Below are positions 6,778 to 14,805 of a stretch of 15,396 nt of DNA, one piece after another (position 1 is the first letter of the stretch; every line of letters begins with the position of its first letter). This stretch comes from UBA6921 sp031363085 (GTDB lineage Bacteria; Pseudomonadota; Gammaproteobacteria; SG8-11). The notes beneath the pieces were generated by a model. The model worked only from the letters and a program-made list of their open reading frames with translations. It did not search any database and was not told the origin of the DNA. The DNA lies in contig JANLTU010000225.1 in assembly GCA_031363085.1 (NCBI GenBank), positions 1 through 15,396 on the forward strand, written 5' to 3'. The position numbers and the translations under genes are program-made.

Positions 6778-7418
6778 GGTGCCAGCTCCTTGAGGCGCTG
6801 TTGTGCGCCGAGCGCAAATTCACTGCGCGGTGCCAGTGCAATTACCTTGCTCAACAAGCTGAGTTCTTCCACTGGTTTTTTATCTTTCTGCGCCGCATGG
6901 GCCGCTTGCAGGTAGAGGCGCGCCTGCACTTCGGGTGGCGACGCGGCGAACGCCGGATCGGCCAGAGTGCTCTGTAAAAGTTCTTTACCGCTGTCGAAGC
7001 GGTTAAAAAATTCAGGTATCCCGATAAATGTCGAGATCGCCACCAAGCGGGTTTCAACACTCACCGGTACACCGCGCAGCAACGCTTGGTCGTGCTCGGG
7101 TGTGAGTTGCGCAAGCCCTTTGTCGATGAAGTGCAAGCCTTGTTCGACGTATTTCAATTTATTCCACGGCATCCATGCGGCGCGGCCCTGGAGGGTATGG
7201 CTGCTGCCCAGGTAAGCGAGGTACAAGGGATGGTCGGGTTGCTCGGCCAGCAGTTTTTCAAACAACGCGTACGCCTTATCGAGCGCTGCGTTGTCGCCCG
7301 CCAAGCCCCGATCAAATTGTGTTTGTGCGGTTAAGAAATCCGCTGGGGTAGTATCTGCCGGCGCTGCCGTCGCAAATGCCCAGAGCAGGGGAATAACTAG
7401 CCAAAGCGAACGCGTCAT
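6774..7418 (-). CDS. Periplasmic TPR-like helical-repeat protein, first gene of the operon (214 aa)
   Basis: No named family is recognised. A clear signal peptide (MTRSLWLVIPLLWAFATAAPA) is followed by a mature protein of paired helices with TPR-like spacing: ALDKAYALFEKLLAEQPDHPLYLAYLGS at about 45-72, then YVEQGLHFIDKGLAQLTPEH, and a C-terminal pair ending SKVIALAPRSEFALGAQQRLKEL. The protein is therefore probably periplasmic and acts in protein-protein contacts, perhaps linking the permease to the LolA-like carrier or barrel. Start choice: the ATG at 7418 has AGGAGAC (7431-7425) six bases upstream, the best ribosome binding site in the operon. Its stop overlaps the ATPase start (ATGA). It is the promoter-proximal gene. 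Confidence 0.82.
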   Translation of the reverse strand: MTRSLWLVIPLLWAFATAAPADTTPADFLTAQTQFDRGLAGDNAALDKAYALFEKLLAEQPDHPLYLAYLGSSHTLQGRAAWMPWNKLKYVEQGLHFIDKGLAQLTPEHDQALLRGVPVSVETRLVAISTFIGIPEFFNRFDSGKELLQSTLADPAFAASPPEVQARLYLQAAHAAQKDKKPVEELSLLSKVIALAPRSEFALGAQQRLKELAP

Positions 7419-7623
7419 CGTGAAGTCTCCTGAAGTGATTGAACGATGGCATCACTGTACGAGCAGGCTTGGCGATATGCGCGAGAGGTGCGACGAAGTG
7501 CGGAATCGGCCGACGGGATGTCGGTAGCGGCGATGTGCTGCTGATCAACTCTGTCTCTTTGAAATTTAACGTCAGACTAAAAAACGGTACGATGTACTGG
7601 TGAGGTAGGCTTTGTCCGGTATC

Positions 7624-7652
7624 TTGAAGACACCGGGCAAGATCTTCAAAAT
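7624..7652 (+). promoter_or_regulatory. Candidate promoter and inverted repeat upstream of the SRPBCC gene
   Basis: TTGAAG (7624-7629) and CAAAAT (7647-7652) are 17 bases apart and could serve as -35 and -10. The same stretch holds a perfect 7-base inverted repeat, TTGAAGA (7624-7630) and TCTTCAA (7643-7649), with a 12-base gap, which could be a regulator site. Both are weak matches judged by eye. Confidence 0.3.
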
Positions 7653-7674
7653 GCTTTGTGAAAACAGCCGCTGA

Positions 7675-7696
7675 AAACCAGCAAGAAACCAGCAAG
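7675..7696 (+). repeat. Tandem 11-bp duplication before the SRPBCC ribosome binding site
   Basis: AAACCAGCAAG occurs twice without a gap (7675-7685 and 7686-7696), directly before AAGGAGAG, the ribosome binding site of the gene at 7714. It could be a slippage product. Confidence 0.8.
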
Positions 7697-7713
7697 ATAA
7701 GGAGAGAAGCATC

Positions 7714-8160
7714 ATGACCACCAACACAGTTCGTCTCCATCGTGTTTTGCGTGCACCACCGGAACGGGTTTACCGAGCATTTCTCAGTGCCGATGCGCTG
7801 GCCAAGTGGATTTCGCCGCACGGATATACCTGCACGGTGCATCACATGGAGGCTAGAGTCGGCGGAACATTCAGAATGTCGTTCACCAATTTCACCACCG
7901 AAAAGAGCCATGCCTTCGGCGGTGAATACCTCGAATTGGTAGCAAACGAACTCATTCGTTACACAGATAAGTTCGACGATCCGAACCTCCCTGGCGTTAT
8001 GCAGGTCACGGTCTCGCTGCGGGCGGTGTCCTGCGGAACCGAGCTGAATGCGGTGCAGGAAGGCATTCCTGACGTAATCCCGGTCGAAATGTGTTACCTC
8101 GGGTGGCAGGAGTCGCTGGTGTTACTTGCACAACTCGTTGAGCCTGAAATTCGGCAGTAA
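7714..8160 (+). CDS. SRPBCC / AHSA1-family protein (148 aa)
   Basis: START-like (Bet v1-like) fold protein of the AHSA1 group, named after the activator of Hsp90 ATPase. It shows the family's opening pattern, a strand then RAPPERVYRAFLSADALAKWISPHGYTC (about 11-38), followed by ARVGGTFRMSF and GGEYLELVANELIRYTDKF (about 69-87). The C-terminal helix MCYLGWQESLVLLAQLVEP matches the usual GW-x-x-x-L-x-x-L ending. The length is normal and the protein is cytoplasmic. Members bind hydrophobic ligands or act in stress responses; no specific role can be read here. The ATG at 7714 has AAGGAGAG upstream at good spacing. It appears to be a single-gene unit, divergent from the transport operon and convergent with the TPR gene. 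Confidence 0.9.
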   Translation: MTTNTVRLHRVLRAPPERVYRAFLSADALAKWISPHGYTCTVHHMEARVGGTFRMSFTNFTTEKSHAFGGEYLELVANELIRYTDKFDDPNLPGVMQVTVSLRAVSCGTELNAVQEGIPDVIPVEMCYLGWQESLVLLAQLVEPEIRQ

Positions 8161-8234
8161 TCAACAGGGCGCCGAAGAATTAATCAGTTTTGAAATTCAC
8201 AAATCAATGCTGAGCACTCTGCTGTAGCTCCCTA

Positions 8235-9476
8235 TTAGTCGGCTCGACTAAGTCCGCTTGCTTGCAGGCTTTGGTGCAGCAAGGTCAGTTCGTCGCGAAT
8301 GATTTTCAAGGTCGGGTAATCTGCGCCGTAGATGTCGGCCAACAGCGTGGCGGCGCGTTGGTAGAGCGGTTCGGCTTTGGCATATAAGTCGTGTACGACG
8401 CGCTGACGTAACGAGATTTGTGTGCGCAGCGCGGCAAGCCGTTGTGACGACAAGGCAACGTCGGGTGTATTTTTCGCCGGTGATGTCAGTTTGGCGACGA
8501 AGTTGTTGTTGTATGCAGCTTCGTGTTTTGCGCGGATATGGTACACGTTGGCGAGGCTGTAGAAGGCAATCGCAAGACGCGGACTATCAGCGTCAAGCGT
8601 AGCTTCCATAATTTCCGCAGACTCGCGATAGAATCGTTCGGCCTCGTCGTATTTTTCCTGTTTCATGCACACGCGGCCTAAATTGAAGAGCGCGTCGGCG
8701 ACCGCGACATGTCGCGGTCCTAAGTTGTTCTGCTGAATTTCCAGCGCGCGCAGATAGGTTTCTTCAGCCGCGCGCGCGTTGTCTTGACGGGCGTAAATAT
8801 CGGCGAGCTTGGTCAGGCTGTTCGCGACGTTTATATGGTTTGGGCCCAACACCGTTTCCCACAGATTTGCCGCCTGTTTGTAATACAGTTCGGCGTTGTC
8901 GCTCTGCCCCGAATACGCGTAGACGATGGCAAGGTTATAGGTGGATTGCGCGACCGCGTAGCTGTCCCGGCCGTCGGCGGTGATGCGGATTTGCAAGGCG
9001 CGCAAGTGCAGCGCTTCGCCCACAGCGTATTCACCTTGCATCACGTTCACGTTGGCAAGATTGTTGAGTGCGGCGGCAAGCTCGGGATGGGCGGAACCAT
9101 AATGGTGTTCAAAAATGTCGACGGCGGCCTGGTAGTGTTTTTTAGCACGCTCGAAATCTTCGCGATATTCATACACGGCGCCCAGCTTGTTCAGGCTGTC
9201 GGCGGTGTAGGGATGTTCGGCGCCGAAGGCGGTTTGTGAAAGCGCCAGTGCGCGACGTATTTCGCTTTCGGCCGCGTCGATATCGCCGGCCGCGTAGTCG
9301 GTGACAAATTGCTGTGTCAGCGTATGCCAGTCGTCTTCGGCGTTATTGTCAGTTTGAGAAATTGAGCCGGCCGCCGGCAGGGCGCCAAGTTTGGCAATGA
9401 CCAGCGGCGTCGCCGCGCCCGCTGTAACCGCAAATAAACAAGCAACGCCGCACCATACAGTGATAAATCCACGCAT
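8235..9476 (-). CDS. Secreted tetratricopeptide-repeat protein, kinesin-light-chain-like repeats (413 aa)
   Basis: A signal peptide (MRGFITVWCGVACLFAVTAGAA) is followed by about six 42-residue TPR units of the TPR_12/kinesin light chain kind. Repeats run from about residue 50 to 315, each with the pattern hydrophobic-x-LN-LA-x-x-Y-x-x-x-x-x-x-x-A-E-x-x-x-x-x-A-L and a GxxHP or similar turn (GAEHPYTADSLNKLGAVYEY, GSAHPELAAALNNLANV, GPNHINVANSLTKLADIYA, GPRHVAVADALFNLGRV). A further repeat near 365-400 (AEPLYQRAATLLADIYGADYP) follows a linker. The protein is probably a periplasmic scaffold for protein contacts; no enzyme domain is present. The start at 9476 has GGAGA upstream inside a palindrome. 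It is not linked by overlap to a neighbour. Confidence 0.88.
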   Translation of the reverse strand: MRGFITVWCGVACLFAVTAGAATPLVIAKLGALPAAGSISQTDNNAEDDWHTLTQQFVTDYAAGDIDAAESEIRRALALSQTAFGAEHPYTADSLNKLGAVYEYREDFERAKKHYQAAVDIFEHHYGSAHPELAAALNNLANVNVMQGEYAVGEALHLRALQIRITADGRDSYAVAQSTYNLAIVYAYSGQSDNAELYYKQAANLWETVLGPNHINVANSLTKLADIYARQDNARAAEETYLRALEIQQNNLGPRHVAVADALFNLGRVCMKQEKYDEAERFYRESAEIMEATLDADSPRLAIAFYSLANVYHIRAKHEAAYNNNFVAKLTSPAKNTPDVALSSQRLAALRTQISLRQRVVHDLYAKAEPLYQRAATLLADIYGADYPTLKIIRDELTLLHQSLQASGLSRAD

Positions 9477-9482
9477 AACGAT

Positions 9483-9498
9483 GATCTCCGGGGAGATC
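9483..9498 (-). promoter_or_regulatory. Perfect palindrome overlapping the TPR gene's ribosome binding site
   Basis: GATCTCC and GGAGATC (9483-9489 and 9492-9498) flank two bases. On the minus strand the second arm supplies GGAGA, the only good ribosome binding site, about nine bases before the ATG at 9476. In RNA the arms could pair and hide the site, or the DNA could be an operator. Which of the two applies cannot be told from sequence. Confidence 0.4.
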
Positions 9499-9619
9499 CG
9501 TCTCCGCTTGAATCAAACCGCTTACTGGGGTTTATCGGCGAGGGGTGGGGGCGCTTGAGGCGAGTTGCCTACCGCAAAATACGGATGAGTTGCAGGGCGA
9601 TGAATTTGGCCTAAAGAGT

Positions 9620-9638
9620 GGGACCGCACGGCGATCCC
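9620..9638 (-). terminator. Strong hairpin downstream of the DUF4136-like gene, possible terminator
   Basis: On the minus strand GGGATCGC (9638-9631) pairs with GCGGTCCC (9627-9620) over a three-base loop, eight pairs including one G-T. It lies 26 bases after the stop of the lipoprotein gene. The tract after it, ACTCTTTAG, is poor in T for a classic rho-independent terminator, so it may instead protect the 3' end of the transcript. Confidence 0.4.
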
Positions 9639-9663
9639 GCATTGCGCTTACCCCGTAACCGGG

Positions 9664-10344
9664 TCAGTGCAGGACGCGCGGATCGTCCGGTTTGAGCTCG
9701 ACCGATTGCATGCTGCCGGTATTGCTCGCGATGTAGGGTGCGGCCGCCGTGGCCATGTAGGGTAGCAGCCGCCGCAAGTCGTTGGAGGGGTCGATCAAGC
9801 GCACGGTGGTTTTCCACACTTGCTTGTCGCTGGCTTCGCCGTTGTTGAGCGCGTCGGCTTCGAGCACCGCAAAATGTGTGTACAGCGTCTGGCTGTTCAG
9901 CTCGGTGGTGTAGCCGATGACCTGCGTGCGCAACGGCACATACACGGTGCTGACGGTTTCAGTTTTTTGCCCGGCGGAGTCGGTCTTGACTTCTTTGTAG
10001 GTGATATTTTCACCGCCGCTGACGTGGTAGAGCGGGCGCAGATAGCTGTAAATTTCGTTGTGTCCGCTGGAGGTGCCGTAGCTGAGCGTTATTAAAATAT
10101 TGGCGTCGGCGCGGGTCGCGGCTTCCACATAGCCCTTGGCTGCCAAGATGCGATGGAACTGCGCGGCAAATTCGCGAAAATACAGATCGCTGTCTTTCAC
10201 GCTGCTCATGCCGCTGGTCATGACATATTTGATTCCGGCCACCGGCGTACTGCTTGCGGCGATGGAGTCGACCTTGACGACGTAAGTGGTGGCGCAGCCG
10301 GCCAGCAGCGCCGCCAACAGCAGGGACAGAAAAATTCGTGGCAT
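9664..10344 (-). CDS. DUF4136-like outer-membrane lipoprotein (226 aa)
   Basis: A lipoprotein signal peptide ends in the lipobox LLAGC, so Cys16 would be lipidated (MPRIFLSLLLAALLAGC). The +2 residue is Ala, which does not retain the protein in the inner membrane, so Lol sorting to the outer membrane is expected. The mature protein has the layout of DUF4136-type lipoproteins: a strand near VVKVDSIA, a region with SDLYFREFAAQFHRILAAKGYVEAATRADANILITLSYG (about 53-92), and a later strand-rich part with TVYVPLRTQVIGYTTEL and FAVLEADALNN. The function of this family is unknown. AAGGA lies about nine bases before the ATG at 10344. The gene is divergent from the RND operon, separated by 180 bases. 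The family call is by pattern only. Confidence 0.78.
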   Translation of the reverse strand: MPRIFLSLLLAALLAGCATTYVVKVDSIAASSTPVAGIKYVMTSGMSSVKDSDLYFREFAAQFHRILAAKGYVEAATRADANILITLSYGTSSGHNEIYSYLRPLYHVSGGENITYKEVKTDSAGQKTETVSTVYVPLRTQVIGYTTELNSQTLYTHFAVLEADALNNGEASDKQVWKTTVRLIDPSNDLRRLLPYMATAAAPYIASNTGSMQSVELKPDDPRVLH

Positions 10345-10458
10345 GGCGGTAATCCTTCATAAAAAAGTAGCAGGATGTCACTCTACACCGGCCAACCTGA
10401 ACCGGGTATGTACATTCGGACCCACCGCCATGCGGTAAGTTCTATACTGGCGAGCGCC

Positions 10459-10487
10459 TTTAAAAACCCGCACAGCGCCTGTATATT
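10459..10487 (+). promoter_or_regulatory. Candidate promoter of the RND efflux operon
   Basis: TTTAAA (10459-10464) and TATATT (10482-10487) are 17 bases apart, which fits a sigma-70 promoter with a weak -35. It lies about 40 bases before the start codon at 10525 and the -10 overlaps the palindrome at 10485-10500. TATACT at 10443-10448 is another -10 candidate but has no matching -35. Confidence 0.35.
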
Positions 10488-10500
10488 AGAAAACTCTAAT
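10485..10500 (+). promoter_or_regulatory. Palindromic operator candidate at the RND operon promoter
   Basis: ATTAGA (10485-10490) and TCTAAT (10495-10500) form a perfect 6-base inverted repeat with a four-base centre, flanked by a looser ATATTA/TAATAT symmetry (10483-10506). It contains a T-N11-A arrangement (T10487 to A10499) of the kind bound by LysR-type regulators, and a LysR-type gene follows the pump genes. Its position over the -10 and likely start site would suit repression. Confidence 0.45.
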
Positions 10501-10524
10501 TAATATTTGATAGGTCAAACACCG

Positions 10525-11601
10525 ATGCCGAACGTTCCGTATTTAAGACTCCTGCGCGATCTGCCTGGAGCCGCAAGCGTGCTGCTGAGTATGCTGGCCA
10601 TCAGCTCCGCGAACAGCGCCGATGTTTTGGAAACAGCGGTCGCGACGCAGCAGAAAGTGGTGCGCGAACAGACCTATGACGCAGTGGTTGAAGCCGTCAA
10701 ACAAGGCACGGTGTCGGCGCAGACCTCGGGACGGGTGCAGGCGGTGTATTTCGATGTCGACGATTACGTGCCCAAAGATACCGTCATCGTGCGTTTCCGC
10801 GACAAAGAGCAGCAGGCTGGGGTGCAGGCGGCGCAGGCGGGAGCGAAAGAGGCTGAGGCGCGTTTCGCTGAAGCGCAGGCCGAGTTCACGCGCATCCAGG
10901 ACGTGTTCGAAAAGCAGATCGTGCCGGAAGCGGCCTTCGATAAGGCCAGCGCCGATCTGGGTGCCGCACAGCAACGTCTCGACGCCGCGCAGGCGCGCCT
11001 GACGCAAGCGCAGGAGCAACTGGGGCACACGGTGGTGCGCGCCCCGTACAGCGGCATCGTGGTAAAGCGCCACATCGAAGTCGGCGAGACCGCCAGCGCC
11101 GGCCAAGCCTTGATGACCGGATTTGCCTTGGATGAATTGCGTGTCACTGCGAGCGTGCCGCAAAGCGTGGTTCAGGCGATTCGCACCAACAACCGCGCGC
11201 GCATTGTTTTTCCCAGCCAGAATAACCGTGTGGTCGAGCCGAAAACCTTGCGCATTTTCCCGTTTGCCGACGTGCAGACTCACAGCTACAAAGTGCGCAT
11301 GAATCTGGCGGCCGGGCAGGACGGTTTATTGCCCGGCATGTTCGCCAAAGTGGCGTTCGTCACCGGCGAGGAGCTGCGCTTGTTGATCCCGGCGACGGCC
11401 TTGGTGCAACGCAGTGAAATCGATGCGGTATACGTGGTTGCGGCCGACGGCAAAATCACCTTTCGTCAGGTGCGTGTCGGGCGCCGCTATGATAACGGCA
11501 TGCTCGACGTACTGGCGGGGCTTAACGCCGGTGAGCGCGTCGCGCTCGATGCGATGCGTGCCGGCATGCAATTAAAAGAACCGGCGGCAGCGTCGAAATG
11601 A
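10525..11601 (+). CDS. RND efflux periplasmic adaptor (membrane-fusion protein, HlyD family, 358 aa)
   Basis: Adaptor that links the inner-membrane RND pump to an outer-membrane channel. An N-terminal hydrophobic signal segment (about 10-32, ending SSANSA) is followed by the first half of a lipoyl domain (GTVSAQTSGRVQAVYFDVDDYVPKDTVIVRF, about 61-91). An alpha-hairpin rich in Ala, Glu and Gln spans about 95-165, then comes the second lipoyl half (TVVRAPYSGIVVKRHIEVGETASAGQALM), a beta-barrel region and a membrane-proximal domain (VYVVAADGKITFRQVRVGRR). The frame is open back to a TTG at 10507, but the ATG at 10525 has AGGT at suitable spacing and is the better start. The stop overlaps the pump start as ATGA (11598-11601), so the two are coupled. 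Confidence 0.93.
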   Translation: MPNVPYLRLLRDLPGAASVLLSMLAISSANSADVLETAVATQQKVVREQTYDAVVEAVKQGTVSAQTSGRVQAVYFDVDDYVPKDTVIVRFRDKEQQAGVQAAQAGAKEAEARFAEAQAEFTRIQDVFEKQIVPEAAFDKASADLGAAQQRLDAAQARLTQAQEQLGHTVVRAPYSGIVVKRHIEVGETASAGQALMTGFALDELRVTASVPQSVVQAIRTNNRARIVFPSQNNRVVEPKTLRIFPFADVQTHSYKVRMNLAAGQDGLLPGMFAKVAFVTGEELRLLIPATALVQRSEIDAVYVVAADGKITFRQVRVGRRYDNGMLDVLAGLNAGERVALDAMRAGMQLKEPAAASK

Positions 11602-14600
11602 GCGAAAAATTAGGTATTTCCGGCCACATCGCGCAGCGTTTTCTCACCTCCGAAATCACCCCGCTGTTGGCGCTGTTGGGCCTGTTGTTAGGCGCGTTTG
11701 CCGTCGCCATTACCCCACGCGAGGAAGAGCCGCAGATTAATGTCACGTTCGCGAACGTGTTCATCGCTTATCCGGGCGCGTCGGCCAAAGAGGTCGAGCA
11801 GTTGGTGGCCACACCCGCTGAACAGATCGTTGCGGAAATTTCCGGCGTCGAACACGTGTACTCGGTGTCGCAGCCCGGCATGGCGGTGCTCACCGTGCGT
11901 TATCGCGTTGGCGAGGATCGCACGGCGGCGATTGTGCGCCTGTACAACGCGATCTACTCGCACCAGGACTGGCTGCCCGCCAAGCTCGGCGTGGCGCAGC
12001 CGATTATTAAACCCAAGGGCATCGACGACGTGCCCATCGTGACATTAACGTTGTGGACCGACGACCCCAAGCGCGGCGGTCATGAATTGCTGCGCGTGGC
12101 GCACGCCATCGAAGCCGAACTCAAGCGCGTGCCGAATACACGTGACATTTACACTATCGGTGGCCCCGACCAGGTGGTGCACGTAACTCTGGATGCTGCG
12201 CGCATGGCCGGTTACGGCATCGCCGTAGACGACTTGCGGCGCGCACTGAGCAGCAGCAACGTATCGGTCGCCGCCGGTGCGCTGGTCGATCATAATCAGG
12301 AAATTCTGGTGCAAGCGGGCAGCTTTCTTGGCAACGCCGACGAGGTTGCGAGCTTGGTGGTCGGCGTGCAGCAAAACACGCCGGTGTACTTGCGCGATGT
12401 CGCCGACGTGGAACTGGGCGCGGACCAGCCCGAACGCTACGTGTGGTTCGGCAGCGGCGCCGGTGCGGCGCAGCCGGTGGCCGGTGAACATCCGGCGGTC
12501 ACTATCGCGATTGCCAAAAAACCCGGCACCAACGCGGTGGCGATTGCCGAACAACTCAGCGCGCGCATCGAACAATTGCACGGCACCTTCATTCCCGACG
12601 GTGTGCACGTGACCATCACGCGCAACTACGGTGCTACCGCCAACGACAAGGCCGTGAAGTTGATCAGCAAGCTGGTGTTTGCGACCACGGCGGTGGTGCT
12701 GCTGGTGCTGGTCGCGCTGGGTGCGCGCGAAGCGCTGATCGTCGGCGCGGCGGTGGTGATCACACTGGCGATCACGCTGTTTGCCTCGTGGGCGTGGGGT
12801 TTTACATTAAATCGTGTCTCGTTGTTCGCGCTGATTTTCTCCATCGGCATTCTGGTCGACGACGCCATCGTAGTGGTGGAAAACATTCACCGCCACCGGC
12901 TGATGGGCGGTCAATCATTGCGCGAAGCGATTCCGCTCGCCGTCGACGAAGTGGGTGGCCCGACGATTCTTGCCACCTTCACGGTGATTGCGGCGCTGCT
13001 GCCGATGGCCTTTGTCACCGGCTTGATGGGGCCGTACATGAGCCCGATCCCGATCAACGCCAGCATCGGCATGCTGATCTCGTTGGCGGTTGCGTTTATT
13101 GTCACGCCCTGGCTGACGCTGAAGGTCATGAGCCGTGCGTCGGAGCATGTTCCGATTGCGGCGCAGCATGAAGACAGCGGCTTTGTGTTTCGTCTGTTCA
13201 ACCGGCGCATGACGCCGTTCCTGAACGGCGACGCCGGTGCAGCGTTGCGCTGGAAGTTGCTCGCCGTTATCGTCGTGTTGATTTTGCTGTCGATCAGCTT
13301 GGTGGCGTTCAAGCTGGTGGTGATGAAGATGCTGCCGTTCGACAACAAGTCGGAATTTCAGGTGGTGGTTGACATGCCCGAAGGCACCGCGCTGGAACAG
13401 ACCGCGCGCGTGTTGCACGAGCTGAGTGCGCATCTGGCCACGGTTCCTGAAGTCGACAATTACCAGAGTTATGCCGGCACTGCCGCGCCGATCAATTTCA
13501 ACGGCTTGATCCGCCAATATTATCTGCGCAAGGCGGCGTACATGGGCGATATCCAGGTGAATTTGGTGCCCAAGCATGAGCGCGCACGCAACAGTCACGA
13601 CATCGCGGCCTCGGTGCGCGCGCCGCTGCAACTGATCGCCCAGAAATACGCGGCCAACATCAAGATTGTCGAAGTGCCACCCGGCCCGCCGGTGCAGTCG
13701 CCCCTGGTTGCGGAAGTGTATGGTCTGGATTACGACGGGCAGATGCGCACGGCCAAGGAGTTACGCGCCGTGTTCGAAACCACCGCCGACGTGGTCGATG
13801 TCGACGACAGCATCGAGACGCCCGCACCCCAATTGCTGGTGAAGGTGGATCAACAAAAAGCCGCGCTGCTGGGCGTGTCGCAACAGGCCGTGGCGGATGC
13901 CCTGCGCACCGCACTGCACGGTGACGACGTCAGTTACCTGCACAGTGCACACAATAAATATCCGGTGCCGTTGCGGCTGGAATTTCCGGTCGCGGATAAA
14001 GTCAACATCGAATCCGTGCTGACGCTGCGCGTGCGCAACAACGCTGGTGCGCTGGTGTCGCTGTCCGACGTGGTGAGCGTGGACACGCAACACCGCGAAC
14101 GCGCGATTTATCACAAAGATTTACTGCCGGTAACCTTCGTCACCGGCGACGTGGCGGGAAAAATCGACAGCCCGTTGTATGGCATGTTCGACATTCTCGG
14201 CCAATTGCGCGATGGTCCACTGAAGCAGTATCTGATCCAGTCGCCCGATGACCCGTACCGCTATGCGGTGAAGTGGGACGGCGAATGGCAGGTGACCTAC
14301 GAAACCTTCCGCGACATGGGCATTGCTTACGCTGTGGGTATGGTGTTGATCTATCTGCTGGTGGTGGCGCAGTTCCGTTCCTATCTGGTGCCCTTGATCA
14401 TCATGGCGCCGATTCCGCTGACGCTTATTGGTGTCATGCCCGGGCACGCGTTGCTGGGCGCGAAGTTTACCGCTACGTCGATGATCGGCATGATTGCGTT
14501 GGCCGGCATCATCGTGCGCAACTCTATTTTGCTGGTGGACTTCATCAATCAGCAGGTGCAGGCGGGCGTGGACTTTCAAGAAGCGGTGATTCGTTCCGGC

Positions 14601-14801
14601 GCCGTGCGCGCCAAGCCGATCATTCTTACCGGCTTGGCCGCGATGCTGGGTGCGTTCTTTATTCTCGACGATCCGATCTTTAATGGCCTAGCGATTGCAT
14701 TGATTTTTGGCATCCTGGTGTCGACGGTGCTGACGCTGGTGGTGATCCCGGTGATGTATTACGCCCTGATGCGTGGACGTGTCGCACAGATCGCGACATG
14801 A
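11598..14801 (+). CDS. RND efflux pump permease, AcrB/HAE-like (1067 aa)
   Basis: Proton-driven trimeric inner-membrane pump. The length and plan are standard: a first helix (about 20-38), a large periplasmic porter domain with EEEPQI and YPGASAKEVEQLVATPAEQ (motif near 42-76), a helix bundle (about 355-510), a second periplasmic loop and a final helix bundle (about 905-1060). TM4 carries SIGILVDDAIVVVENIHRH with the proton-relay pair D421/D422. That pattern is typical of hydrophobe/amphiphile pumps rather than CzcA metal pumps. In TM10, GIIVRNSILLVDF has Arg974 where AcrB has Lys940; this is seen in many relatives. The substrate cannot be named. No outer-membrane channel gene is adjacent, so a TolC-like protein must be supplied from elsewhere. 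Confidence 0.95.
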   Translation: MSEKLGISGHIAQRFLTSEITPLLALLGLLLGAFAVAITPREEEPQINVTFANVFIAYPGASAKEVEQLVATPAEQIVAEISGVEHVYSVSQPGMAVLTVRYRVGEDRTAAIVRLYNAIYSHQDWLPAKLGVAQPIIKPKGIDDVPIVTLTLWTDDPKRGGHELLRVAHAIEAELKRVPNTRDIYTIGGPDQVVHVTLDAARMAGYGIAVDDLRRALSSSNVSVAAGALVDHNQEILVQAGSFLGNADEVASLVVGVQQNTPVYLRDVADVELGADQPERYVWFGSGAGAAQPVAGEHPAVTIAIAKKPGTNAVAIAEQLSARIEQLHGTFIPDGVHVTITRNYGATANDKAVKLISKLVFATTAVVLLVLVALGAREALIVGAAVVITLAITLFASWAWGFTLNRVSLFALIFSIGILVDDAIVVVENIHRHRLMGGQSLREAIPLAVDEVGGPTILATFTVIAALLPMAFVTGLMGPYMSPIPINASIGMLISLAVAFIVTPWLTLKVMSRASEHVPIAAQHEDSGFVFRLFNRRMTPFLNGDAGAALRWKLLAVIVVLILLSISLVAFKLVVMKMLPFDNKSEFQVVVDMPEGTALEQTARVLHELSAHLATVPEVDNYQSYAGTAAPINFNGLIRQYYLRKAAYMGDIQVNLVPKHERARNSHDIAASVRAPLQLIAQKYAANIKIVEVPPGPPVQSPLVAEVYGLDYDGQMRTAKELRAVFETTADVVDVDDSIETPAPQLLVKVDQQKAALLGVSQQAVADALRTALHGDDVSYLHSAHNKYPVPLRLEFPVADKVNIESVLTLRVRNNAGALVSLSDVVSVDTQHRERAIYHKDLLPVTFVTGDVAGKIDSPLYGMFDILGQLRDGPLKQYLIQSPDDPYRYAVKWDGEWQVTYETFRDMGIAYAVGMVLIYLLVVAQFRSYLVPLIIMAPIPLTLIGVMPGHALLGAKFTATSMIGMIALAGIIVRNSILLVDFINQQVQAGVDFQEAVIRSGAVRAKPIILTGLAAMLGAFFILDDPIFNGLAIALIFGILVSTVLTLVVIPVMYYALMRGRVAQIAT

Positions 14802-14805
14802 CAAG

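Larger units (their letters stand above)
7419..7713. other. Divergent intergenic region (295 bp)
   Basis: This gap separates the seven-gene operon (minus) from the SRPBCC gene (plus), so both promoters should lie here. No convincing coding frame is seen. An AT-rich patch at 7560-7590 is the most promoter-like part for the minus-strand operon, but no good -35/-10 pair can be named. The inverted repeat and tandem repeat described separately lie nearer the SRPBCC gene. Confidence 0.5.

Noticed and set aside
7561..7590. Possible LytTR-binding direct repeats upstream of the operon (minus-strand ACCGTT and GACGTT)
   Set aside because: The two cores are 15 bases apart rather than about two helical turns, and both miss the consensus at flanking positions.
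7312..7911. 199-residue open frame on the minus strand across the divergent gap
   Set aside because: It crosses the SRPBCC gene, its ribosome binding site and the start of the operon, has no ribosome binding site and shows no family pattern.
8161..8234. Bidirectional terminator between the convergent SRPBCC and TPR genes
   Set aside because: No stable hairpin with a T tract was found in these 74 bases on either strand.
12915..13631. 238-residue minus-strand frame inside the pump gene
   Set aside because: Rich in His, Arg and Gln, as expected of an antisense shadow of a GC-rich gene; the plus-strand RND frame is certain.
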